Shown here one piece after another: positions 15,717 to 23,771 of a stretch of DNA of 64,000 bases. Positions within the stretch are counted from its first letter, which is position 1. Every line of letters starts with the position of its first letter. The notes under the pieces are model-generated. The model did not search any database, was not told where the DNA came from, and saw only the letters and a program-made list of their open reading frames with translations. The DNA is from JALORV01 sp963769745 (lineage in GTDB: Bacteria > Pseudomonadota > Gammaproteobacteria > Burkholderiales > Burkholderiaceae_F). The DNA is taken from assembly GCA_963769745.1 (NCBI GenBank), contig CAVYNB010000029.1, positions 132,494 through 196,493 on the forward strand, read 5' to 3'. The position numbers and the translations under genes are program-made.

Positions 15717-18584
15717 ATGGCTGACGCCGACGCCAAGCGCATCGACAAAAGCAAGCCCGCGTCCGATCCTGCGACGCGCAAGTACCCGCTCAATCTGCCC
15801 GATACGCCGTTCCCGATGCGCGGCGACCTCGCCAGGCGCGAGCCGCAGTGGATCCGCGAATGGGACGAGCAGCACGTCTACGAACAGATCCGCGCCGCCT
15901 CGGCGGGCCGGACGAAGTGGATCCTGCACGACGGTCCACCGTACGCGAACAACGACATCCACATCGGTCATGCGGTCAACAAGATCCTGAAGGACGTCGT
16001 CGTCAAGAGCCGCGCGCTGGCGGGCTTCGACGCGCACTATGTGCCGGGCTGGGACTGCCACGGCATGCCGATCGAGATCCAGATCGAGAAGAAGTACGGC
16101 AAGAATCTGCCGGCGCGCGAGGTGATCGCGAAGTCGCGCGCGTGGGCGACCGAGCAGATCGACCGTCAGCGCAAGGACTTCAAGCGACTCGGTGTTCTCG
16201 GCGCATGGGATCGGCCGTACACGACGATGAACTTCAGGGCCGAGGCCAACGAACTCCGCGCACTGGCGAAGATCATTGCCAAGGGCTTCGTCTTCCGTGG
16301 GCTGAAGCCCGTCAACTGGTGTTTTGACTGCGGTTCCGCGCTCGCCGAAGCCGAGGTCGAATACCAGGACAAGGTCGACCTCGCTGTCGACGTAGCCTTC
16401 CCGTTGCGCGAAGACGAGCGCGGCAAGCTCGCCGCCGCCTTCGGGCTCGCGGGACTGCCCGACAAGCCCGTCGCCGCCGCCATCTGGACCACGACGCCCT
16501 GGACGATCCCGGCCAACCAGGCGCTCAACCTGCATCCGGAGTTCAGTTACGACCTGGTCGATACCGGCACGGGTTTGCTGCTGCTCGCCAGCGAGCGGCG
16601 CGACGCGTGCCTGGCCGCATATGGACTGACAGGCACGACGCTGGCACAAACCGTCGGCGAAAAACTCGCACTGATCCGCTTCCGCCACCCGTTTTACGAC
16701 CGCGACGCGCCGGTCTACCTCGGCGACTACGTGACGCTCGACACCGGCACCGGCATCGTGCACTCGTCACCCGCCTACGGCGTCGAGGACTTTGTGTCGT
16801 GCAAGGCGCACGGCATGACCGACGAACAGATTCTCAACCCGGTACAGGGCGACGGGGTCTACGCGCAAACACTGCCGCTTTTCGGCGGCATGAAAATCTG
16901 GGATGCGAATTCCAAGATCGTCGACGTGATGCGCGAGCACGGCGCACTGCTGAAGGTCGAGAAGTTCACGCACAGCTACATGCACTGCTGGCGGCATCGC
17001 ACGCCGGTGATCTATCGCGCCACCTCGCAATGGTTCGCCGGCATGGACACGCTGCCGAAGTCGGGCGACAAGACGCTGCGCGAACTGGCACTGGCCGGCA
17101 TCGAGGCCACGCAGTTCTTTCCCGCATGGGGCAAGGCGCGCCTGGCCGGCATGATTGCCAACCGGCCCGACTGGACGCTGTCTCGACAGCGCCAATGGGG
17201 AACGCCGATGGCGTTTTTCGTCCACAAGTCCACCGGCGAGCTGCATCCGCGCACGCTCGAGCTGCTCGAGCAGGTCGCGCAGCGCGTCGAGAAGTCCGGT
17301 ATCGAAGCCTGGCAGGACCTCGACCCGCAGGAACTGCTCGGCGCTCATGGACCCGATAGCGCCGAACACTACGTGAAGAACAAGGACACGATCGACGTCT
17401 GGTTCGATTCCGGCACCACGCACGAGACCGTGCTGCGCGGATCGCACGCGACGGAGTCCCACTTTCCCGCCGAGATGTACCTCGAGGGCTCGGACCAGCA
17501 CCGTGGCTGGTTCCATTCGTCGCTGCTGACTTCCTGCATGATCAACGGCGTGCCGCCGTACAAGGCGCTGCTGACCCACGGCTTCGTCGTCGACGGCCAG
17601 GGCCGCAAGATGAGCAAGTCGCTCGGCAACGTGATTGCTCCGCAGAAGGTCGCGGACACGCTCGGCGCGGAGATCATCCGCCTGTGGGTAGCCAGCACCG
17701 ATTACTCGGGCGAACTGTCGCTGTCGGACGAGATCCTGAAACGCGTCGTCGAAAGCTACCGGCGGCTGCGCAACACGCTGCGCTTCCTGCTCGCCAATAC
17801 CAGCGACTTCGACCCGGCCCGCGACGCGCTGCCGGTCGCCGAGTGGCTGGAGATCGACCGCTACGCGCTCGCACTGATGCGCGACGTCAGCACGCGCACG
17901 CTCGCGGACTACGACCGCTACGAGTACCACCCGATCGTCGCGCGGCTGCAGACGTTTGCGTCCGAGGATCTTGGCGCGTTCTACCTCGACATCCTCAAGG
18001 ATCGCCTCTACACGACTCCACCCGGCTCGACGTCCCGTCGTTCGGCGCAGTCGGCGCTGTACCTGATCACCGACGCGTTGCTGCGGCTGATGGCGCCGCT
18101 GCTGTCGTTTACCGCCGAGGAGGCGTGGCGGGTGTTCAAGGGACGCAGCGAAGGCACGATTTTCACCGAGACCTTCGCCACTCTGCCCGCGGTCCCCGGC
18201 GAGGCGGCACTGGTCGAACGCTGGACTGCGCTGCGCGCGGTGCGGGCCGAGGTGCAGAAGCGGCTCGAGGAACTGCGCGAGCAGGGCTCGATCGGTTCGT
18301 CACTGCAGGCCGAAGTCGAGATCCGCGCCGCCGGAAGCAAGGCCACTTTGCTGCAGTCGCTGGGCGATGACCTGCGGTTCGTGCTGATCACATCACAGGC
18401 ACGGGTCGTGCCGGTCGCGGACAGCGCGGCCGAAGGCATCGTTGTCACGGCGTCCACCGGAGCGAAGTGCGAGCGCTGCTGGCACTGGCGCGCCGACGTC
18501 GGCGCCACGGCTGCCCACCCATCACTGTGTGGCCGCTGCGTTTCGAACCTGTTCGGCTCCGGCGAGCCGCGGACACACGCCTGA
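15717..18584 (+). CDS. ileS: Isoleucyl-tRNA synthetase
   Basis: Class Ia synthetase of 955 residues. The HIGH-type motif is HIGHAVNK near residue 82. The editing CP1 domain has TTPWTIPANQALN. KMSKS is in GRKMSKSLGNVIAP near residue 630. The C-terminal zinc finger is complete, with CERCWHW and CGRCVSNLFG. The ATG at 15717 has an AGGAG ten bases upstream. It sits 100 bases after ribF, and its stop overlaps the lspA start by one base (TGATG). Confidence 0.98.
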   Translation: MADADAKRIDKSKPASDPATRKYPLNLPDTPFPMRGDLARREPQWIREWDEQHVYEQIRAASAGRTKWILHDGPPYANNDIHIGHAVNKILKDVVVKSRALAGFDAHYVPGWDCHGMPIEIQIEKKYGKNLPAREVIAKSRAWATEQIDRQRKDFKRLGVLGAWDRPYTTMNFRAEANELRALAKIIAKGFVFRGLKPVNWCFDCGSALAEAEVEYQDKVDLAVDVAFPLREDERGKLAAAFGLAGLPDKPVAAAIWTTTPWTIPANQALNLHPEFSYDLVDTGTGLLLLASERRDACLAAYGLTGTTLAQTVGEKLALIRFRHPFYDRDAPVYLGDYVTLDTGTGIVHSSPAYGVEDFVSCKAHGMTDEQILNPVQGDGVYAQTLPLFGGMKIWDANSKIVDVMREHGALLKVEKFTHSYMHCWRHRTPVIYRATSQWFAGMDTLPKSGDKTLRELALAGIEATQFFPAWGKARLAGMIANRPDWTLSRQRQWGTPMAFFVHKSTGELHPRTLELLEQVAQRVEKSGIEAWQDLDPQELLGAHGPDSAEHYVKNKDTIDVWFDSGTTHETVLRGSHATESHFPAEMYLEGSDQHRGWFHSSLLTSCMINGVPPYKALLTHGFVVDGQGRKMSKSLGNVIAPQKVADTLGAEIIRLWVASTDYSGELSLSDEILKRVVESYRRLRNTLRFLLANTSDFDPARDALPVAEWLEIDRYALALMRDVSTRTLADYDRYEYHPIVARLQTFASEDLGAFYLDILKDRLYTTPPGSTSRRSAQSALYLITDALLRLMAPLLSFTAEEAWRVFKGRSEGTIFTETFATLPAVPGEAALVERWTALRAVRAEVQKRLEELREQGSIGSSLQAEVEIRAAGSKATLLQSLGDDLRFVLITSQARVVPVADSAAEGIVVTASTGAKCERCWHWRADVGATAAHPSLCGRCVSNLFGSGEPRTHA

Positions 18585-19084
18585 TGGCCGTCGGTCGGAG
18601 CAGTTCGTGGTGGCAGCGCATGCTGCCCTGGCTGGCGCTCGCGCTGCTCGTCGTGTTTCTCGACCAGCTGACCAAGATCCTGATCGAGCGTACGTTCGAT
18701 TATGGCGACGTCAGGCCGGTCACGGACTTCTTCAATCTGGTGCTCACCTACAACAAGGGGGCAGCCTTTTCCTTCCTGGCCAACGCCGGGGGCTGGCAGG
18801 GCAAGTTCCTGACCATCGTGGGTCTCGCCGCCTCGGTCTTCATCCTGTATCTGCTCGCTCGCCACGGCCACCAGCGGCTCTTTGCCCTGGCGCTCGCGCT
18901 GATCCTCGGCGGCGCGATCGGCAATGTGATCGATCGCATCGTCTACGGCCACGTCATCGACTTTCTCGACTTCCACTGGGGCGGCTGGCACTGGCCGGCG
19001 TTCAACGTGGCGGACTCGGCCATCGTTGGAGGTGCCGGGCTGCTGATCCTCGACGAACTGGTCCGGGTCCGTCGGGCAAAATAG
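18584..19084 (+). CDS. lspA: Lipoprotein signal peptidase LspA
   Basis: An inner-membrane aspartyl protease that removes signal peptides from prolipoproteins. It has 166 residues and four hydrophobic segments. The catalytic aspartates are in GNVIDRIVYGHVIDFL and FNVADSAI, and the NKGAAFSFL motif is near residue 56. The start MAVGRSSSWWQRM overlaps the ileS stop by one base, so translation is coupled. It is followed 5 bases later by coaBC. Confidence 0.97.
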   Translation: MAVGRSSSWWQRMLPWLALALLVVFLDQLTKILIERTFDYGDVRPVTDFFNLVLTYNKGAAFSFLANAGGWQGKFLTIVGLAASVFILYLLARHGHQRLFALALALILGGAIGNVIDRIVYGHVIDFLDFHWGGWHWPAFNVADSAIVGGAGLLILDELVRVRRAK

Positions 19085-19089
19085 CGTCC

Positions 19090-20302
19090 ATGGACCCTAG
19101 CGCGGCGGACCTCGCCCACAAGCGCATCGTCGTCGGCATGACCGGCGGCGTCGCCGCCTACAAGATCTGCGACCTGGTGCGCCGACTGCAGGATGAAGGC
19201 GCCGATGTGCAGGTCGTGATGACTGCGGCCGCGCAGCACTTCGTCACCGCCACGACAATGCAGGCGCTGACCGGCAAGGCCGTGTTCACCGACCAGTGGG
19301 GCGGAGGTGCGCAGGTCGGCAACGCCATGCCGCACATCGACCTGACCCGCGGAGTCGACGCCATCGTCGTCGCGCCGGCCACCGCGCACTTCATCGCCAA
19401 GACCGCGCACGGCCTGGCCGACGATCTGCTCTCCACCCTGGTGCTCGCGCGTGATCGCGCAACGACAGCGCTGCTGGTCGCCCCGGCGATGAATGTTGAA
19501 ATGTGGGACAACCCCGCCACCCAGCGCAATGTCGCCCAGCTCGTCCGCCGACGGCATCACGTTGCTCGGGCCGGCCTCCGGCGACCAGGCGTGCGGTGAA
19601 GTCGGCATGGGCCGCATGCTCGAGTCGGCTGAACTGCTCGCCGACATCGTTGCCTTCTTCCAGCCCAAGCGGCTCGCCGGAAAGCGCGTCGTGCTGACCG
19701 CCGGACCGACCTTCGAGCCGATCGATCCGGTGCGCGGCATCACCAACCTGTCGTCGGGCAAGACCGGATTCGCACTGGCGCGCGCGGCGGTCGAGGCCGG
19801 CGCCTCCGTCACGCTGGTCGCTGGACCCACGCTGCTGGCTACGCCGCGCGGCGTGCAGCGCGTCGACGTGCGCACCGCCCGCGAGATGCACGACGCCGTG
19901 CATGCCGCGCTGCCGGCCGATGTGTTCGTATCGGTGGCCGCCGTGGCCGACTGGCACGTCGTCAATGCCAGCACCAGCAAGCTGAAGAAGCGCGCCGGCG
20001 CCGCACCGCCGGCGTTGCAGTTCGCGACCAATCCCGACATCCTGGCCAGCGTGGCGGCGCTGGCAACGCCGCCCTTCTGCGTCGGCTTCGCGGCGGAAAG
20101 CGACGACGTCATCGACAACGCCCGCGCCAAGCTGGCCTCCAAGAAAGTGCCGCTGATCGTGGCCAACCGCGCACAGGATGCGCTCGGCGCCGACAGCAGC
20201 GAACTGCATCTGGTCGATGCCCGGGGCGTCACGACCTTGCCCAGGGCCGACAAGCGCGAACAGGCGCGTCGACTGATCGCCGCGATCGCGGACCGCCTGT
20301 GA
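19090..20302 (+). CDS. coaBC: Phosphopantothenoylcysteine decarboxylase/synthase CoaBC (one frame break)
   Basis: A bifunctional enzyme for coenzyme A synthesis. The N-terminal CoaC part binds FMN (VVGMTGGVAAYKICDLVRRL, His in MPHIDLTRGVDA, and PAMNVEMWDNPATQRN). The CoaB part begins around LAGKRVVLTAGPTFEPIDPV, with the KLKKR motif in TSKLKKRAGAAP. The frame changes near 19541-19546, between AQLV and ADGITLLGPASGDQACGEVG. Dropping one base gives 403 residues, the normal length. The gene is essential in most bacteria, which argues for a consensus error. Confidence 0.92.
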
Positions 20303-20821
20303 TGCTGACCTCGCAGGAGCCGCGCGACGGCGACTTCGTCGCCTACATCGAGCAGCTGCAGCGCGAGTCCGCGGCGCGTATCCATGCGCAGTCGCAGGTT
20401 CCGATGGTTGAACTCCCCGCGAATGCGCCGCCGCGGGCCGGTGCGCCGCGCCCTGCGCAGCCAACCACCGTCCGGCTCTGTCCCGCCGGGCCAGGCAACG
20501 CGTCGAGGCAGCATGAGCGGCGACGAGTCAGCGCCCGTGCTCGATCGCCGGCAGGCCGAGGAGATGCTCGCGCGCCTGGCTCGAACCGGAGCGTCTTCGC
20601 AGAACGCGTCCGCCGGTGTCGCCCTGGCCATCGGGGTCGTCCTGCTGCTCAGCTGGTTTGCCTTCGACACCGGCGCCCTGCCCTTTCTGATCGGCATCGG
20701 TCTCACGCTGTGGGCCGTGTCGCGACTGCGCCGGGCAGCCCGGCAGCCGGCGGGCACCAACGCGCCGCGTGGGCGCGATCAGGTCTCGCACATCTTCGGA
20801 CCGCGCCCGCCGACGTCATGA
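20302..20821 (+). CDS. Small Ala/Pro-rich single-pass membrane protein, probably frame-broken
   Basis: Two open stretches in different frames look like halves of one protein. The first, from an ATG overlapping the coaBC stop (TGATG), reads MLTSQEPRDGDFVAYIEQLQ and runs into an Ala/Pro-rich linker. The second carries SAPVLDRRQAEEMLARLAR, a hydrophobic helix (VALAIGVVLLLSWFAFD) and a short tail, and overlaps the dut start. One extra base between about 20460 and 20515 would join them into 172 residues. Alternatively the second half is its own gene starting at ATG 20513. I do not recognise a function. Confidence 0.55.
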
Positions 20822-21264
20822 TCATCGACGTGAAGGTGCTCGATGCGCGCTTGCGCGATCGACTGCCCGGATACGCGACCGCCGGCGCCGCAGGGCTCGA
20901 TCTGCGCGCCTGCGTCGATGCACCCCTGGTGATCGAGCCCGGCGCGACACACCTGGTACGGACCGGTGTGGCGATCCACATCGCTGATCCGGGATACGCC
21001 GCGCTGATCCTGCCGCGCTCGGGCCTCGGCCACAAGCATGGGATCGTGCTGGGCAACCTGGTGGGATTGATCGACTCCGACTACCAGGGCGAACTCATGG
21101 TCTCCACATGGAACCGGGGCAACACGGCCTTCACGCTCAACCCGCTCGAACGACTCGCGCAGCTGGTGATCGTGCCGGTGGTACAGGCCCGCTTCAACAT
21201 CGTCGACGATTTCAGCGCGTCGGAACGCGGCGCCGGCGGCTTCGGAAGCACCGGCAAGCATTGA
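20818..21264 (+). CDS. dut: Deoxyuridine 5'-triphosphate nucleotidohydrolase
   Basis: It hydrolyses dUTP to dUMP, keeping uracil out of DNA and feeding thymidylate synthesis. At 148 residues it is a complete trimeric dUTPase: AGAAGLDLRAC (motif 1), PRSGLGHKHGI (motif 2), GLIDSDYQGEL (motif 3), RLAQLVIVPV (motif 4), and the C-terminal RGAGGFGSTGKH (motif 5). ATG 20818 is chosen; the same frame is open far upstream but without conservation. The coaBC-dut neighbourhood is widespread in proteobacteria. Confidence 0.97.
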   Translation: MIIDVKVLDARLRDRLPGYATAGAAGLDLRACVDAPLVIEPGATHLVRTGVAIHIADPGYAALILPRSGLGHKHGIVLGNLVGLIDSDYQGELMVSTWNRGNTAFTLNPLERLAQLVIVPVVQARFNIVDDFSASERGAGGFGSTGKH

Positions 21265-21878
21265 GCGATTCCGGCCTCGCAGGCACGCCGCTGCCGCCGA
21301 TCCGGCATCCATGGCTGGCGAAAGGCGCGCGCCGAGTGCTGGCGCTCTTTGGGTGGCGTGTGCGCTTCGATGGCCTGCCCGGACCGAAAGGCGTGGCGAT
21401 CGTTTATCCGCATACGTCCAACTGGGATTTCGTCATCGGCCTGCTCGCCAAGTGGGCGCTCGGGCTGCCGATTCGCTGGGTCGGCAAGGAATCGCTGTTC
21501 CGCGGGCTGACCGGCGCAACGCTGGGCCGACTGATGCGACTGTGGGGCGGTCGCCCGGTCGATCGTCGCCATTCGAGCGGCGCCGTTGATCAGCTCGCCC
21601 GATTGATGGACGAGGAGCCGTGGTTCTGGCTCGGCCTGTCGCCGGAAGGCACGCGCCAGCACACTGACCACCTCCGCTCCGGCTTCTATCACCTCGCGCT
21701 TCGGCTCGACCTACCGGTGGCGCTGGCCTACATCGACTATCGCCTGCGGGAGATCGGAGTCACACGGTTCGTTCGCATGACCGGCGACCGCGAACGCGAT
21801 CTCGCCGAGCTGCGCGCGTTCTACGCCGACAAGGTGGGACGCTATCCCGAGCAGGCAAGCACGATCGCGTTCAAATGA
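21261..21878 (+). CDS. PlsC-like 1-acyl-glycerol-3-phosphate acyltransferase
   Basis: About 205 residues of the glycerophospholipid acyltransferase family. The catalytic HX4D box is HTSNWD near residue 48, and SPEGTR near residue 128 is the substrate-binding EGTR motif. It probably acylates a lysophospholipid or a similar acceptor at the inner membrane. The most likely start is a TTG at 21261 overlapping the dut stop, giving MSDSGLAGTPLPPIRHPW; no ATG fits before the conserved part. It is convergent with the flavocytochrome genes across a hairpin-rich gap. Confidence 0.82.
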   Translation: MSDSGLAGTPLPPIRHPWLAKGARRVLALFGWRVRFDGLPGPKGVAIVYPHTSNWDFVIGLLAKWALGLPIRWVGKESLFRGLTGATLGRLMRLWGGRPVDRRHSSGAVDQLARLMDEEPWFWLGLSPEGTRQHTDHLRSGFYHLALRLDLPVALAYIDYRLREIGVTRFVRMTGDRERDLAELRAFYADKVGRYPEQASTIAFK

Positions 21879-21882
21879 GATT

Positions 21883-21995
21883 GCGGCGCTGCGCGCCGCC
21901 CCTATGCGCGCCTGCCCGGCCGCCCGAAGGGCGCGCATCCGATCCGATCAGTCGAGGTGCACATGCGCCGGCGCATGCCGGCGCGTACACCTCGA
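21883..21995. repeat. Chain of three palindromic hairpins in a convergent gap (repeat copy A)
   Basis: Three inverted repeats follow each other between the acyltransferase and fccB stops. The first is at 21883-21899 (GCGGCGC / GCGCCGC). The second is at 21904-21938 (ATGCGCGCC / GGGCGCGCAT). The third, at 21952-21995, has TCGAGGTGCAC and GTACACCTCGA ends and a GCGCCGGC / GCCGGCGC core. The third shares its ends and its two-base bulge with two hairpins at 27.1 and 27.4 kb, so it belongs to the same structured repeat family. There is no T-run, so it is not a typical terminator. Confidence 0.75.
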
Positions 21996-22002
21996 CTGCC
22001 GG

Positions 22003-23297
22003 CTACGTCAGCATGTCCGCCCAGATCGTCTGGGCCCAGCCGTTGGCATACGCGCCTTCGAGCGCCCAGGACGCGCGATCCTGCGACGAGATGCCGCCGG
22101 CGCCTGCAACCGGCTCGAGCGTCTTTTTCTCCGGCACCCAGCGGTGCACGCTGGCCACGTGCACGGCGTTCTTGTCGTCGACGAAGCTGTAGCAGGTGTT
22201 GGCCATCATCGGCGGAGTGACCGGCGCGACCGTTGAGCAACTCGACGATCGCGGCAGCTGCCGCCTTGCCGTGCTGGTTGGCCATGTGGCCCGACTTCGG
22301 CATCGCCGGCGCCGACAGCGTCGCGTCTCCGAGCACGTGCACACCCTTGACCTTGATCGACTCGAGCGTGGTCCAGTCGACCTCGCACCAGCGGTTGTTG
22401 CTCGTGATCAGCCCGGCGTCCCGCGCGAGGTTCGCCGCACGTTGCATCGGTATGAAGTTGACGACATCGCCGCGCACCTTGTCGCCGATCTCGGTGACCA
22501 GCGTGCCGGTCTTAATGTCGATTTCGGTGACCGGCGAGGCGACGCGATAGTCGACGATGCCCTTGTAGTCTTCGCCGAACACGCGCGAGAAGAGCGGCTT
22601 CTTCGACACGTAGTCCGGATTCGCGTCGAGCACGATCAGCTTGCTCTTCGGCTTGGATTGCTTCAGGTACCACGCAATCTGGCACGCGCGCTCATACGGC
22701 CCGGGCGGGCAGCGATACGGCGCCAGCGGAATCGCCATCACGACCACGCCACCGTCCTTCAGTTCGGTGAGCTGGCGGCGCAGGGCCACGGTCTGCGGCC
22801 CCGCCTTCCAGGCGTGCAAGACAGTCCCTTCGGCCGCCGCCGACCAGCCCTGCAGGCGTTCGTACATGAAGTCGATGCCCGGGCGAAACGACCAGCCGGT
22901 CATAGGCAAGCATGCCGCCGGACGCGAGCCGGACCTGCTTCTTGTCGGCGTCGATCGCCGTCACGGTGTCGCGCACGCGCTTGACGCCGTGCTTGTCGAG
23001 CCCGGCATAGCTGACCGTGATGTCAGCCATCGTCCGCGATCCGGCCAGGACCAGATTGGAGATCGGGCACGAAATGAAGGCTTCATTCGGATCGACCAGG
23101 GTGACGTCGATCGCGCCCTCGGACCACAGGCGCAGATACTTGGCCGCCGTCGCGCCGCCGTAACCGGCACCGATCACGACCACTTTTCCGATCGGCTTCT
23201 TGCTGTCCATGGTCGCGCAGGCCGACAGGGTCGACGTCGCCGCGGTTGCCGACAGGGCTATCAACAGGTCACGACGAGAGAGGTTTGGAGTGTTCAT
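22003..23297 (-). CDS. fccB: Flavocytochrome c sulfide dehydrogenase-like FAD subunit (two frame breaks)
   Basis: A periplasmic FAD protein expected to oxidise sulfide or a related compound and pass electrons to cytochrome c. The N-terminus has a twin-arginine signal (SRRDLLIALSATAATSTLSA), then VVVIGAGYGGATAAKYL for FAD. Family cysteines are present: FISCPISNLVL, the PYRCPPGPYERA loop, and NTCYSF near the end. The frame breaks near 22876-22884 and again near 22222-22230. Each is removed by dropping one base, giving 430 residues, the normal length. It lies 10 bases after the cytochrome gene, so the two are one unit. Confidence 0.87.
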
Positions 23298-23307
23298 GAG
23301 TCCGTCC

Positions 23308-23625
23308 CTAGCGTGCCGGCGACTGCCGCGAGAAAAAATCGGCGACCAGTTCGATCTGCTGGTCGGTGTAGCCCTTGGCGAGCTGATGCATGATCGTGGC
23401 CGGGCGCTTGCCGTCACGGAATGCCTTCATCTGGTCGACGATGTAGGTCTTCTGCTGGCCGGCCAGGCTGGGCATCGCACCCTTGGCATTGCCGGTCGTG
23501 CCGTGGCAGTTCGCACAGTTGGATGCCAGGTAGCCCGCATTGGCGGGCAGTGCCGGGGCCTGCGCGAACACCGTGGATGTCGCGAGCGCCAGAAGCGCGC
23601 CGGTGACCGTTGTCGTTGTTTTCAC
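23308..23625 (-). CDS. Small periplasmic monoheme cytochrome c (FccA-like)
   Basis: A 105-residue class I cytochrome c. A Sec signal peptide (MKTTTTVTGALLALATSTVF, cut after AQA) is followed by one heme site, CANCH, near residue 37. A methionine in the PATIMHQLAKG segment is the probable sixth ligand. The C-terminal helix YTDQQIELVADFFSRQ is standard. Coupled to the FAD protein downstream, it probably forms the heme subunit of a flavocytochrome c. Monoheme small subunits are known alongside diheme ones in this family. Confidence 0.88.
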   Translation of the reverse strand: MKTTTTVTGALLALATSTVFAQAPALPANAGYLASNCANCHGTTGNAKGAMPSLAGQQKTYIVDQMKAFRDGKRPATIMHQLAKGYTDQQIELVADFFSRQSPAR

Positions 23626-23642
23626 AATGCTGTCTCCTTGAA

Positions 23643-23671
23643 CAAAAAAGCCCGCAGGGTCTCTGCGGGCT
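23643..23671 (-). terminator. Rho-independent terminator of clpS-clpA
   Basis: Read on the minus strand, AGCCCGCAG / CTGCGGGCT forms a 9-bp stem with a 5-base loop, followed by a T-run (A-run on plus at 23645-23649). It lies about 100 bases after the clpA stop and before the cytochrome gene, so it separates the two transcription units. Confidence 0.85.
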
Positions 23672-23771
23672 CCATTGGAGGCAGTTTCGGCGCGGCCGTC
23701 AACCCGTTGTCCGGGCGCGGCGGCCGTTTCTCAATACAGGCAACTCATTTACTTAGAAGCCTGAGGCCCCG

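Noticed and set aside
18943..20760. A 605-residue antisense frame opposite lspA/coaBC, and similar long antisense frames at 16767-17930, 32630-34051 and 38651-39946
   Set aside because: They mirror well-identified genes, have Arg/Gly/Ala/His-rich composition typical of antisense frames in high-GC DNA, and show no motifs.
20299..20817. A long N-terminal extension of dUTPase
   Set aside because: It is the first frame of the upstream small membrane protein plus out-of-frame sequence; dUTPase homologues start at the ATG at 20818.
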